Of a DNA stretch of 64,000 nt, positions 44,064 to 52,494 are shown piece by piece. The first letter of the stretch is position 1. The number at the start of each line of letters is the position of its first letter. The DNA is from Fibrisoma montanum. Lineage in GTDB: Bacteria > Bacteroidota > Bacteroidia > Cytophagales > Spirosomataceae. The position numbers were made by a program, and so were the translations under genes. The DNA lies in NCBI RefSeq assembly GCF_003583365.1, contig NZ_QXED01000009.1, forward strand, positions 62,001 to 126,000, written 5' to 3'. A model generated the notes under the pieces. That model saw nothing but the letters and a program-made list of their open reading frames with translations, made no database searches and was not told the origin of the DNA.

Positions 44064-44438
44064 TTATTTAAAGTCATCGTAGAAAAATTGCTCGGAAACG
44101 ATTTTGCCATCCCGGACTTCAAAAATACCAATCTGCTCCTTGACGCGACGAGCTTGGCCCTTTATGGTTACATCCATGCCCATTGCACAGGCAAAATAGT
44201 AAGTGGATACAACCGGCTCACTACAGAATCCCCCATGCATCTCCTCCACTATATTTTGATAGAAGTACTGTTCCTTCTCCTGCATAGCACTCAGCCCCTC
44301 GGCACGTAAGGGGAGTTGAGAATTATTTTCTGGTTCAATACTTATTGCATCCGACGAATAGAGTTCTTGTTGGATGGTGTGCAATTCACCGATTTTGGCC
44401 AATTCAACGTAACGCTTAGCTACTTCTTGAGTTGTCAT
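44064..44438 (-). CDS. SnoaL/NTF2-like small protein
   Basis: A 124-residue cytosolic protein starting MTTQEVAKRYVELAKIGE. The pattern of N-terminal helix, 'LYSSDAISIEPE', and 'IGIFEVRDGKIVSEQFFYDD' at the end matches the SnoaL-like/NTF2 cone fold used by isomerases and cyclases of varied substrates. No catalytic residue can be assigned. It is AT-rich and lies between two copies of the insertion-sequence-like motif, so it may have been acquired. Confidence 0.75.
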   Translation of the reverse strand: MTTQEVAKRYVELAKIGELHTIQQELYSSDAISIEPENNSQLPLRAEGLSAMQEKEQYFYQNIVEEMHGGFCSEPVVSTYYFACAMGMDVTIKGQARRVKEQIGIFEVRDGKIVSEQFFYDDFK

Positions 44439-44529
44439 AAAGTGTTTTGAGTTTTGATGAACGCTGCAAAACTGCGACGTTCATGTGACAGCCTTATGTC
44501 AGTAGCGTTGAGCTGAACCAGTTAATTAG

Positions 44530-44706
44530 GTCTGTACTACAGAACAGGGTTTCGTGCCCGATCTGGACCTTGATGAGGCTGGCTTTCTAAAGATTTATAG
44601 AATGGACTTATTAATCCCACCAGATTGGTTAGGTGACGAATTATATACGATTCGGCAAAACTACCCTAAAGGAGCTATGCTGTCCAGCCTGGTTAAATTA
44701 AAGTAG
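44530..44706 (+). pseudogene. C-terminal remnant of an unknown ORF
   Basis: A 58-codon open frame with no start near its beginning. It reads 'GFVPDLDLDEAGFLKIYRMD', then 'IPPDWLGDELYTIRQNYPKG', and ends with TAG at 44704-44706. The part coding for DWL and IRQNY is the same DNA that recurs as the insertion-sequence-like motif at 23.1 and 43.7 kb. It may be the end of a lost mobile-element gene. The host family is unknown. Confidence 0.35.
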
Positions 44707-44717
44707 AATTGTACGCC

Positions 44718-45305
44718 TTACTGCTCAGCCGACAACGTGTAAGCCTCGCCGGCCGGCTGCAGGCGGTAGCGCATCATGATGACGCCCCCCGTTGGCTCAG
44801 CGTTGGTATCGCCCGGACGGTACACCGGAAATTTACGGCAGAGGATATCGCGCTCAATCCACAGACTATCGTGGCCCATGTAGCCAGCACCGGGCTTTTG
44901 CCAGTCCACCAGCCGAATATCCACTTTGCGTTCGAGAAGGAACTGCCACCCATATACGCGGCCGAACGATCCGCTGCCGTTGCTGGTCGAATATACATAC
45001 AGCTCAGGAAACCGGTTGTTGTCCAGATCAGCCACTTCGGCATTGACGATGGCCCCATCGATACGGGTTTTGAAATTGGTCAGCAGGAGATCCCCCCGGT
45101 ACGCTTTCACCGTAAGCTCACGCACCGCTCCCGTATCGGCAGCCGAAATATTGAAGGTGTAAATATTGTATCGCAGCGACGTAGAATACGTAGTGGTGAG
45201 AGGTTGTTCGTACCGACCCGCTACAGGCCGGCGCTTGGCTGCACCGGAGCCAAACCCCAGCAGCCAAACCATCCCGAGCCATACGTAACTGAGCCAATTG
45301 ATCAT
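44718..45305 (-). CDS. PliI-like lysozyme inhibitor family protein (tentative)
   Basis: A 195-residue protein with a hydrophobic N-terminal signal or anchor (MINWLSYVWLGMVWLLGFG). The mature part has 'AEVADLDNNRFPELYVYSTS', followed by 'GSGSFGRVYGWQF', a pattern I associate with PliI-type periplasmic inhibitors of invertebrate lysozyme and related FG-GAP-like proteins. If so it protects the cell wall in the periplasm. A hairpin overlaps its start codon. It lies 67 bases after the HxlR regulator gene on the same strand. Confidence 0.5.
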   Translation of the reverse strand: MINWLSYVWLGMVWLLGFGSGAAKRRPVAGRYEQPLTTTYSTSLRYNIYTFNISAADTGAVRELTVKAYRGDLLLTNFKTRIDGAIVNAEVADLDNNRFPELYVYSTSNGSGSFGRVYGWQFLLERKVDIRLVDWQKPGAGYMGHDSLWIERDILCRKFPVYRPGDTNAEPTGGVIMMRYRLQPAGEAYTLSAEQ

Positions 45306-45353
45306 TCTTACCTTCGTCGCTGTTCGCCTGAATAACGCTGTGAAGGTAAGAAT
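45304..45353 (-). promoter_or_regulatory. hairpin overlapping the start codon of the 44718-45305 gene
   Basis: Arms 45304-45315 and 45342-45353 are perfect reverse complements over 12 bases, with a 26-base loop. The downstream arm in the mRNA covers two bases of the ATG at 45303-45305. It may end the HxlR transcript or hide the start codon. Confidence 0.5.
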
Positions 45354-45372
45354 AGTTACCTACGGCTCCGGA

Positions 45373-45711
45373 TTACACCTCAAGAAACGTTTCGCCGACG
45401 GTCTTCAGCTGAAGCAGAATAGGCAGCACTTTACGGCCACGTTCGGTCAGGCTGTACTCCACACGCGGGGGCGTTTCGCCGTACGTTGTTTTTTCGATCA
45501 CCCCTAACGCTACCAGTTCTTTCAATTCCTGAACAAGCACCTTCTCGCTGACTTCCGGGATCCGCCGACGTAATTCACCGTACCGGCAGGCCTGATCAGT
45601 GAGTTGAAAAATGATGTACAGACGCCATTTGCCACAAACAATGTCCAACGTTTTCTTCAGTACAAGCTGGGTGATTTCGTCGGTCTTCAGAGTACGACTC
45701 AGTTCATTCAT
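45373..45711 (-). CDS. HxlR-family transcription regulator
   Basis: A 112-residue winged-helix protein of the HxlR family: 'LDIVCGKWRLYIIFQLTD', then 'RYGELRRRIPEVSEKVLVQELKEL' (quoted in part) and 'VEYSLTERGRKVLPIL'. The Cys in VCGKW matches the redox-sensing cysteine present in many members. It probably responds to a reactive electrophile or oxidant and controls nearby genes; the PliI-like gene downstream is the only candidate on the same strand. TATATTTG about 67 bases upstream could be its -7 box. Confidence 0.88.
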   Translation of the reverse strand: MNELSRTLKTDEITQLVLKKTLDIVCGKWRLYIIFQLTDQACRYGELRRRIPEVSEKVLVQELKELVALGVIEKTTYGETPPRVEYSLTERGRKVLPILLQLKTVGETFLEV

Positions 45712-45934
45712 ACGTGAGGCCTTATACTAACCTTTTGGTGGGTAACCTATTGATTTGTAAGGATTTGATCAATCAGACAAATATAAATAAAGAAACAGGA
45801 TTCCTGCTTTACTACCCGGCATTATCGACGGCAGACGCTGTAACTGGCTTTTAATCAACAGTGTATTCGGACTGATTCGTCGCCTGACCTGAGCGGCTAA
45901 CCCGCCCCGCTTTATGGATTACCTCTGAATTGGT

Positions 45935-45942
45935 TACTTTTG
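45935..45942 (+). promoter_or_regulatory. candidate -7 element of miaA
   Basis: TACTTTTG matches TAnnTTTG exactly. It lies inside the longest open frame of miaA but 26 bases before the TTG at 45969, which supports the later start. Confidence 0.45.
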
Positions 45943-45968
45943 TTGTTGCACTACGTTTCTCCGTTTCG

Positions 45969-46886
45969 TTGACCAAGACGCTGCTTGTTATTGCCGGGCC
46001 TACAGCCGTTGGAAAAACATCGCTGTGCGTGCAGTTGGCCAAAGCTCTTCAGACCGACGTCGTGTCGGCCGACTCCCGCCAGCTTTACCGCGAACTGACC
46101 ATCGGTACAGCCAAACCAACGCCTGCCGAGATGGACGGTGTCCGGCATCATTTTATTGACTCTCATTCGATCACCGAACTGGTCAGCGCCGGGCAGTATG
46201 AACGGGAAGCCCTGGCTCTGCTCGATCAGTTGTTTCAGGAAAAAGACGTAGTAATCCTTTCGGGCGGAACGGGTCTGTACATCAACGCGGTGTGCTACGG
46301 CCTGGACGATATGCCCTCAACCGACCTGAACACACGGGAACAGCTCATGGCACGCTTGCAAACCGAAGGGCTGGCAGCTTTACAGGCCGAATTACGTCGG
46401 CTCGATCCGGTCTATGCACAGACCGTCGATATGCAGAACAGCCAGCGGGTGGTGCGGGCCCTGGAGGTGTGTCTGACTACGGGGCGGCCGTATTCGTCGT
46501 TCCGGCGACAGGAAGCTGCTGAGCGGCCTTTTCGGTCGGTGATGGTTGCACTCGACCGCCCGCGCGAGGCACTCTACGAACGAATCGACCGGCGGATGGA
46601 CGCTATGCTGGCCGCTGGCCTGGTCGACGAAGCCCGATCACTTTTGCCTTACCGCGCCCACAACGCCCTTCAGACGGTCGGTTATAAAGAGGTATTCGAG
46701 TATCTGGATGGTGCGTACGAGTACGAAGAAATGGTACACCGGCTCAAGCGCAATTCGCGACGGTACGCCAAGCGCCAGGTGACGTGGTTCCGCCACCAGG
46801 GCGACTTCCGCTGGTTCGGCGCGGAGGACGTAGAGGGGATACTACAAATGAGCCGCCGGGCGACCCCACCCGGCGGCTCTGACTAA
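45969..46886 (+). CDS. miaA: tRNA dimethylallyltransferase
   Basis: The frame has no ATG near its start. I choose TTG at 45969 (reading MTKTLLVIAG) because a -7 promoter box lies just upstream; TTG at 45930 is the alternative. The product of about 305 residues has the P-loop GPTAVGKT, then 'VSADSRQLYRELTIGTAKP' and 'ILSGGTGLYINA', all MiaA signatures. It adds an isopentenyl group to A37 of tRNAs that read U-starting codons. The stop overlaps that of the convergent rhodanese gene. Confidence 0.93.
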   Translation: MTKTLLVIAGPTAVGKTSLCVQLAKALQTDVVSADSRQLYRELTIGTAKPTPAEMDGVRHHFIDSHSITELVSAGQYEREALALLDQLFQEKDVVILSGGTGLYINAVCYGLDDMPSTDLNTREQLMARLQTEGLAALQAELRRLDPVYAQTVDMQNSQRVVRALEVCLTTGRPYSSFRRQEAAERPFRSVMVALDRPREALYERIDRRMDAMLAAGLVDEARSLLPYRAHNALQTVGYKEVFEYLDGAYEYEEMVHRLKRNSRRYAKRQVTWFRHQGDFRWFGAEDVEGILQMSRRATPPGGSD

Positions 46887-47176
46887 AGAGCCTGATACGC
46901 CAGCATGCCGCCGGTGACGTTGCGGACGTTGTTGAACCCGTTTTCTTCCAGAAACTGCTGAGCGCGGGCGCTCCGTGCCCCTGACCGGCAATGCACAATC
47001 ACTTCTTCGTCCTGCAGCCCGTCGAGTTCATCCACGCGGTACGGCAGTTCGCCCAGCGGAATCAGCTTGGCACCAATGTTATATTCTTCGTACTCGTTCG
47101 GCTCGCGGACGTCGATGATATTCAGTTGTTCGCCTTTGTCGAGCCGTTCTTTCAGCTCCTGTACGGTAATATCCAT
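46883..47176 (-). CDS. single-domain rhodanese-like protein
   Basis: A 97-residue rhodanese domain. The N-terminal 'IIDVREPNEYEEYNI' and the active-site loop HCRSGARSA, with Cys63, are intact, so it should accept sulfane sulfur. The size matches GlpE/PspE-type single domains but without a signal peptide, so it is cytosolic. It is last in the leftward block of genes, and its stop overlaps that of miaA by a few bases. Confidence 0.92.
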   Translation of the reverse strand: MDITVQELKERLDKGEQLNIIDVREPNEYEEYNIGAKLIPLGELPYRVDELDGLQDEEVIVHCRSGARSARAQQFLEENGFNNVRNVTGGMLAYQAL

Positions 47177-47301
47177 GATCTGTGTGTTTTTACTGGCTAT
47201 TGATGGTCAAACAGAAAATCGGCCGGAGTCATTCACTTCCGGAATGGCTTGCCGGAAACTACGGCAGCAAGTCTACTACTTAGCGGGCAGAATTAACAGA
47301 G

Positions 47302-49146
47302 CTACTTTTGAATAATTAGTTTCTGCACAACCGTTCGGCGGTCGTCGGACAAGCGGAGCAGGTACAAACCATCTCTCAGATGGCCCAGATCAGCCGTTTC
47401 CTGACCACGAGCCGGGGTCAGTTCGTACAGCAATCGCCCGCTCAGGTCCAGTACGTCGATCCGTGTTAACCGTTCGTTCTCCCAGCGGATTACGCCACTG
47501 GTCGGGTTGGGGAACACCATCAGGGGCCGGATCGCTTCGGGTTGGGGCAGGGACGTAACGACCGTATCCGGCCGCCCCCCCATTACGGGCCTCAGCATAA
47601 ACGCACCCCGAAGGTTCAGCGCGGGCGTACTCAGGTTCTGGTCCCAGCTGCTGCCGCCGTTGTAAAAAATCTGGTTGCCAAACGGACTATTCTTATCGAA
47701 GCCGATTCGGAAGAACGTCGTATCGCTGATGCTGATCTGTTGATAGCCAATGTAGAACGTATCCCGCACGGAAATGCTCCGGTCGAAGCGTAGGTCAACG
47801 AACCCGTTGCGGTTCGGCGGATACTGGGTAGCAAACGACTTCTGGTAAACGGCCGTGCCGGGGCGACCGTTGCTGTTGCTGTATACCGTGAGCACAAACG
47901 GCTGGCCGCTCTGATTGGTCCGGAACGGCAGCACACACACCCGCACGCCCGACACAACATCTGGCTTGCTGGCAACAAACCGAACCGCCCACCGCTCGCG
48001 GGGACCAATCTGCACCCCAAACTCGGCCGTACCGTCGTCGTAGGCGTAGTAGTCGTCCAGGGTTGTCACGCCCGAGATGGTATCGTTCTGGCGCAGATTT
48101 ACCCCCGGAATGGAAGGGTTCTGATCATCGGTGGTCAGTACGTCGAATTTGTAGCGTAACACGGCCCGGGCAGCGGCTCCCAATCCGGCCCCGGTGAAGC
48201 TAGGCCGCGTACTTTTCACCTGCGAACTGAGCCCCTGAATCAACACGGAAGTCTGGTTGGGTGTATCCTGCAGCACTTGCCCCGTCAGTTCGTCGCGAAC
48301 GGTGAAGCGGTAGGTGGTGAAGTTAAAATTGTTGAACAGGTTATTGATATCCGTCGTGACGGAATCGGCCAGCTCAGCAGCCGGATTAACCAGAAACTGC
48401 GTCAATGGCATGGCCGAGTACCGTTTCAGGAGCGGACCGGGAGCCTGCCGGGCCGCTACGTCCTTGACAAACCGGTCGCCCACCGTACGGCCTCGGTTCA
48501 GGTAAATGTAGTCGATGCTCCACGTATCGAAGGGGCCACTTTCCCGCCCGAACGAACGGAACCGAAACTGAAACCCGGCGTGCAGGTAGTTTGCTGAGCG
48601 AACAGCCACGAAGACCTGATTGAAATTGTTGTTGGGTTCACCACCCACTGCAAACCAGACCGTTCGCCAGGCACCGGCCTGATCCCGGAACTGGAGCGTC
48701 AGCGAATCGCCGGGGTCGGGGGCTTCGCCGAGGCCGCGTATCTGCCAGTAGAAACTCAGGTAAACCGAATCGGCCGGTGTGAGTCCACCCAGGTTGATCG
48801 GCAGCGACGCCAGCGTATCGGTGTACCCCTGCGAAAATTGATTGTTCCGAACGTAGGGCAGACCGTCGGCACGAAGTCCATCGAACGACGCTACGTTGAC
48901 GGTCGGCTGATTGATGGCCAGCGTATTGTTGATGTAGACCCCACTGCCGGGTTGCCAGCGGGCCGGATTGGGCCGGTCGAGGCCGGGGCGTCCCTGAGCC
49001 GTCGAGAAGTCGTCAAAAAAAGGCAAAGCCAGTTGGGCAAAGGCGCTGGTATGGAGCAGCCAGGCAACGATCAGCAAAAGGCCCGGCCGCAGCGTGCGTC
49101 CGGCAAGGCCCCGGTATGACAGCAAAGACGTAGAAATCAGGTTCAT
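47302..49146 (-). CDS. secreted protein with type IX sorting domain
   Basis: Start at ATG 49146 (MNLISTSLLS), giving a long signal peptide ending near SAFAQ. The 614-residue product has an N-terminal concanavalin-like region ('PFFDDFSTAQGRPGLDRP', 'SFDGLRADGLPYV') and ends in a type IX secretion C-terminal domain of about 75 residues: 'MVFPNPTSGVIRW', 'IDVLDLSGRLL', 'DGLYLLRLSDDRRTVVQKLI'. It should be exported by T9SS and attached to the surface. The function of the main part is unknown. It follows the PASTA gene by 25 bases. Confidence 0.9.
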   Translation of the reverse strand: MNLISTSLLSYRGLAGRTLRPGLLLIVAWLLHTSAFAQLALPFFDDFSTAQGRPGLDRPNPARWQPGSGVYINNTLAINQPTVNVASFDGLRADGLPYVRNNQFSQGYTDTLASLPINLGGLTPADSVYLSFYWQIRGLGEAPDPGDSLTLQFRDQAGAWRTVWFAVGGEPNNNFNQVFVAVRSANYLHAGFQFRFRSFGRESGPFDTWSIDYIYLNRGRTVGDRFVKDVAARQAPGPLLKRYSAMPLTQFLVNPAAELADSVTTDINNLFNNFNFTTYRFTVRDELTGQVLQDTPNQTSVLIQGLSSQVKSTRPSFTGAGLGAAARAVLRYKFDVLTTDDQNPSIPGVNLRQNDTISGVTTLDDYYAYDDGTAEFGVQIGPRERWAVRFVASKPDVVSGVRVCVLPFRTNQSGQPFVLTVYSNSNGRPGTAVYQKSFATQYPPNRNGFVDLRFDRSISVRDTFYIGYQQISISDTTFFRIGFDKNSPFGNQIFYNGGSSWDQNLSTPALNLRGAFMLRPVMGGRPDTVVTSLPQPEAIRPLMVFPNPTSGVIRWENERLTRIDVLDLSGRLLYELTPARGQETADLGHLRDGLYLLRLSDDRRTVVQKLIIQK

Positions 49147-49171
49147 AAGGATTAGGCTCGTCGCTCTCCGC

Positions 49172-49948
49172 TCAGTCCGGTTCAATCGGCCCGACCACCC
49201 ACAGATCAATCTTCTCGCCTACCCGGATGCGTTCGCCGGGTCGGGCTTCGGGTTTTTGCCGGACCACCGTTCCTACTTCTTTTTCGGGATCATCGACCGA
49301 GATTTTGGTACCCACCTTCAGGTCAGACCCTACGATGATCGTAACGGCCTCATCCAGCGGCTTACCTATAACGTTGGGCACTTCAAATATCGTACTACCG
49401 AGCCCATCGCCAATTTCGAGATCGATTTTGGCGCCTTTCGGAACGGGTGTACCCGCCACTATTTCTTTGCCGTTGTAGAACTGACCCAGCACCGCGTTTT
49501 TGGCGACGTCGGGGACGTATTTGCGCTCCCCCACTTCCAGACCGGCCGAGCGCAGGTTCAGTTCGGCGCTGCGGTACGTCAGGTTGATCAGGTCAGGCAT
49601 ACCGACCGAGGGCGGAACGCGCTTGATCAGCGTCAGATAAATTTTTCGGCCTTCCTTCACTTTGGTGTTCGGCCGCGGGTACTGCGCATGCACCGTCAGG
49701 GGTTCGGCCCCGGCTACGAACGTACAGTCGGTGGTCACCTCATACCGAAGATTGCGGTCTCCCAGAAACGTCTGCACCTCATTCAGGCTCATTTTCGTTA
49801 CGTCCGGTACGGTGATCGTCTGACCGTGGTTGGTCGTGAACGGCAGGTACACAAAAAAGAAACCGAGGAACAGAACGCCCACCAGGGCCAGGATGATGCC
49901 AATGTGAATCAGCAGGTCAAAAGGGGATCGGGTGCTGATTTTCGTCAT
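49172..49948 (-). CDS. membrane-anchored PASTA-domain protein
   Basis: A 258-residue protein with one transmembrane helix at about 15-35 and three extracytoplasmic PASTA domains (about 43-110, 113-187, 190-255), each starting with the pattern 'VPDV', 'MPDL' or 'VPNV' and closing with 'KEGRKIYLTL'-like strands. There is no kinase domain, unlike the PASTA kinases of Gram-positives. It probably binds peptidoglycan or its precursors in the periplasm. It is encoded between the riboflavin synthase and T9SS cargo genes. Confidence 0.93.
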   Translation of the reverse strand: MTKISTRSPFDLLIHIGIILALVGVLFLGFFFVYLPFTTNHGQTITVPDVTKMSLNEVQTFLGDRNLRYEVTTDCTFVAGAEPLTVHAQYPRPNTKVKEGRKIYLTLIKRVPPSVGMPDLINLTYRSAELNLRSAGLEVGERKYVPDVAKNAVLGQFYNGKEIVAGTPVPKGAKIDLEIGDGLGSTIFEVPNVIGKPLDEAVTIIVGSDLKVGTKISVDDPEKEVGTVVRQKPEARPGERIRVGEKIDLWVVGPIEPD

Positions 49949-49972
49949 TCAATTAAATGGGCTTACGGTTTT

Positions 49973-50044
49973 CTGTTTACGGTTCACGGCCTTCCTGTTG
50001 GCGGCACCTCTGACGGAAACCCGTGAACTGTAAACCGTAAACAG
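49973..50044. repeat. long imperfect inverted repeat before the PASTA gene
   Basis: CTGTTTACGGTTCACGG (49973-49989) pairs with CCGTGAACTG...CCGTAAACAG (50021-50044), the right arm having a seven-base extra. It lies between ribE and the PASTA gene. It belongs to the long-hairpin class seen elsewhere in the window. Confidence 0.6.
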
Positions 50045-50080
50045 GTAATCAGATTGGTAAAAATAGCGGAATCGGACTGC

Positions 50081-50674
50081 TTACCGATAGCCCGCCAGCA
50101 TTTTTTTGATATACTTCCCAACGATGTCGAACTCCAGATTGACGACGTCCCCGGCTTTCAGATCCCGAAACGTCGTGTGCTCATAGGTGTACGGGATGAT
50201 CGTCACCCGGAAGCCGTCGTCGTGTGAGTTAAAAACGGTTAAACTCACGCCATTGATACAAATCGATCCTTTTTCGACGGTGACGTTGCCGGCCGCATTC
50301 GGATCGTACTGAAAATCAAACAACCAGCTACCGTTCATGTCCTGCACATTGGTACAGATTCCGGTCTGGTCGACGTGCCCCTGCACGATGTGCCCATCGA
50401 AGCGGCCGTTGGCGGGCATACAGCGCTCCAGATTCACGCGGTGGCCGGGTTTGAGCCGACCCAGATTGGTTTTCTGCAGGGTTTCGTCAACGGCCGTTAC
50501 GGTATAGCTGTCGCCCGCAACACTCGTGACGGTCAGGCAGACGCCGTTGTGATTAACGCTCTGATCGACTTTCAGCTCAGTAGCCAGCGATGAGTCAATC
50601 CGAAAGGTAAGATTAGTTCCTTCGGCTTCAATCGCCGAAACGGTACCGGTGGTTTCTACAATGCCAGTGAACAT
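50081..50674 (-). CDS. ribE: riboflavin synthase, alpha chain
   Basis: A 197-residue enzyme that turns two 6,7-dimethyl-8-ribityllumazine molecules into riboflavin. It has the internal duplication of the family: MFTGIVETTG at the N-terminus and 'GHIVQGHVDQTG' at the start of the second barrel. The repeated phrases 'NGVCLTV' (first half) and 'NGVSLTV' (second half) are also present. The length is normal. It lies 33 bases after the methyltransferase gene in the leftward block; no other riboflavin gene is nearby. Confidence 0.96.
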   Translation of the reverse strand: MFTGIVETTGTVSAIEAEGTNLTFRIDSSLATELKVDQSVNHNGVCLTVTSVAGDSYTVTAVDETLQKTNLGRLKPGHRVNLERCMPANGRFDGHIVQGHVDQTGICTNVQDMNGSWLFDFQYDPNAAGNVTVEKGSICINGVSLTVFNSHDDGFRVTIIPYTYEHTTFRDLKAGDVVNLEFDIVGKYIKKMLAGYR

Positions 50675-50707
50675 AATTCCGTAAATGTAAATGGGTCGGC
50701 GGGTGAG

Positions 50708-51484
50708 TTACGGCCTTTTCGGCTGCCTGCCGACAGTTATAAACAGCGAACTGCCAAAAGGCGTTCGGGGTAACACCCGGCGCTCGACCTTAACTACCCG
50801 GTACAGCGCTTCATTGACAACTTCACCAGGAAAATACACGTCCGAACCGGGGGCGTCGGCCGTCCGCCAGCCGAGCCGTAGCTGCAGATTCTGCCACTGC
50901 CGGATAGCCAGAATCAGGGGCGACAGAGCCAGGCTCCAGTACGTAGCGGATTGAAGCGCAAGACCGGCTGTAGGCAGCAGTTGCTCAAAATCCGCCCGAA
51001 CGAACCGGCGCGTACTCCCGACGGCCAGATCGTGCTGTCCCCGAAAAACGTTGAAGGCGTTGTTGTTGCTGATGAGCAGCCCTCCCGGCCGCAGCCGGCG
51101 GGCAAACTCGGTTAACAGTCGCGTCAGAGCGGGATCATCGAAGTAGCAGAACACGTCGTTGCAGACGATCGCGTCGACCTGCTGCCGGGGTGCGTACGCA
51201 GCCAGTTCGTTGAGGTTCACACGCGTCACGTTCAGGCCCCGTTCGTGACAGAACGCGACCGCATCGGCCGACCCGTCGACGCCCTGCAGGTGTTCGTAGC
51301 CCGCCCGGCGCAGAAAATCCAGCAGACCGCCCGTTCCGCAGCCGGCGTCGAGAATATGGATATTCCGACGTTGGCCAAAATGCCGGCGCAACGCCTGCTC
51401 AACGCTTTCGTGCAGAATCCGATACCACCAGAGCCGCTGCTCCAGGCGAAACATCTTTTCGTATTCGTCCCGTTTGTCGAACAT
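50708..51484 (-). CDS. class I SAM-dependent methyltransferase
   Basis: A 258-residue protein with a Rossmann-type methyltransferase core: motif I ILDAGCGTGGLLDFL near residues 43-57, an acidic strand end at GVDGS, and 'VDAIVCNDVFCYFDD' as motif II. The second half is less conserved and may fix the substrate. It stands after the glycosyltransferase gene and before ribE, so it may methylate a sugar or lipid in the same glycan route, but that is inference from position. The start is directly next to the purine/pyrimidine tract. Confidence 0.85.
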   Translation of the reverse strand: MFDKRDEYEKMFRLEQRLWWYRILHESVEQALRRHFGQRRNIHILDAGCGTGGLLDFLRRAGYEHLQGVDGSADAVAFCHERGLNVTRVNLNELAAYAPRQQVDAIVCNDVFCYFDDPALTRLLTEFARRLRPGGLLISNNNAFNVFRGQHDLAVGSTRRFVRADFEQLLPTAGLALQSATYWSLALSPLILAIRQWQNLQLRLGWRTADAPGSDVYFPGEVVNEALYRVVKVERRVLPRTPFGSSLFITVGRQPKRP

Positions 51485-51485
51485 A

Positions 51486-51590
51486 GAGGAATAAGGGAGG
51501 AAAGGAGGAAAGAGAGGAAAGGAAGAAAGGGGAACAGCTTACGGCTCCACCCTTTCCTCCCTCCTCCCTTTTCTCCCTCCTCCCCTTTTT
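51486..51590. repeat. purine-arm/pyrimidine-arm inverted tract, copy 2
   Basis: Positions 51486-51534 are nearly all purine and 51547-51590 nearly all pyrimidine, with the same degenerate GGAGGAAA units as copy 1. The pyrimidine arm lies inside the 3' end of the glycosyltransferase frame. Confidence 0.85.
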
Positions 51591-52486
51591 AATACATAAG
51601 GTGGCAGGCCACTGTGGGCCATGAACAGTTTACCGACGTACTCACCCAGCACGCCGATAAACAGGCATTGCAAACCCGCCAGGGTCAGCACCGCCCAGAT
51701 GACAATCTGCCAGCCCGCAACCCGGTAGTCAGTCGCTATCGACACTGCCAGCAGACCAAAACCCAGTAACAGACCCAGCCCGAACAGGCCCAGGCCCAGT
51801 ACAGTGAACACCCGCAACGGCCAGAGCGAGTAGCCGATCAGAATGTTCAGGAACAGTGACACCAGTTTTCTGAGGGTGTAATTCGACTGGCCTTCGCGCC
51901 GGGGGTCGTGCGGTACTTCCACACTGCCCACGTTGCGGGTCACGCGAAAGATCAGGCCATCGATGTACGGATACGGCCCCTGGTATTTTCGGATTTCCGC
52001 CACAACGTCGCGGTGAATCAGCTTGAAGCTGGATAAGTACAGGCCGGATGGTTTATTCAGCGAATAGGTCGTCAGCGTATTGACGAGCCGACTGCCCAGG
52101 TTACGAAACCAGTTGTGTTTTTTTTCGGCGTAGCGGCTGTACACCACATCGTACCGACCCGTTTCGGCCGTTTTCAGCAACGTAACGATGGCTTCAGGGG
52201 GATTCTGAAAATCGTCGTCGATAATCACAACGTACTCGCCTTCCGTCTGGTTAAGTCCGCACAGTACGGCATTAAACTCCCCAAAATTTCGGCGGAGCGA
52301 AAAAAAGCGCACGTTGTCGAACCGATCCTCCAAGGCCAGACAAACCGCTTCGGAGCCGTCGCGGCTGCCGTCGTTGACCAGAACGACTTCGAACGACAGG
52401 GGTTGCAGCGCCGTTTGTAAACGCGCCACCAACGGCCCAATGGTTCGCTCGCTGTTGTAAACGGGAATGACGACGCTCAGTTCCAT
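51539..52486 (-). CDS. polyprenyl-phosphate-type GT2 glycosyltransferase
   Basis: A 315-residue protein with a GT-A domain (1-200): 'SVVIPVYNSERTIGPL', 'VLVNDGSRDGS', and the metal site IIDDDFQNP near residue 90. Two C-terminal membrane helices (about 225-260 and 265-290) follow. This matches the DPM1/GtrB/ArnC group, which moves a sugar onto undecaprenyl phosphate at the inner membrane. The last 16 residues or so (RGGGRKGRREERVEP) are encoded by the purine/pyrimidine tract and look like an accidental extension. It follows the aminotransferase gene by eight bases. Confidence 0.9.
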   Translation of the reverse strand: MELSVVIPVYNSERTIGPLVARLQTALQPLSFEVVLVNDGSRDGSEAVCLALEDRFDNVRFFSLRRNFGEFNAVLCGLNQTEGEYVVIIDDDFQNPPEAIVTLLKTAETGRYDVVYSRYAEKKHNWFRNLGSRLVNTLTTYSLNKPSGLYLSSFKLIHRDVVAEIRKYQGPYPYIDGLIFRVTRNVGSVEVPHDPRREGQSNYTLRKLVSLFLNILIGYSLWPLRVFTVLGLGLFGLGLLLGFGLLAVSIATDYRVAGWQIVIWAVLTLAGLQCLFIGVLGEYVGKLFMAHSGLPPYVLKRGGGRKGRREERVEP

Positions 52487-52494
52487 GCGGCAAA

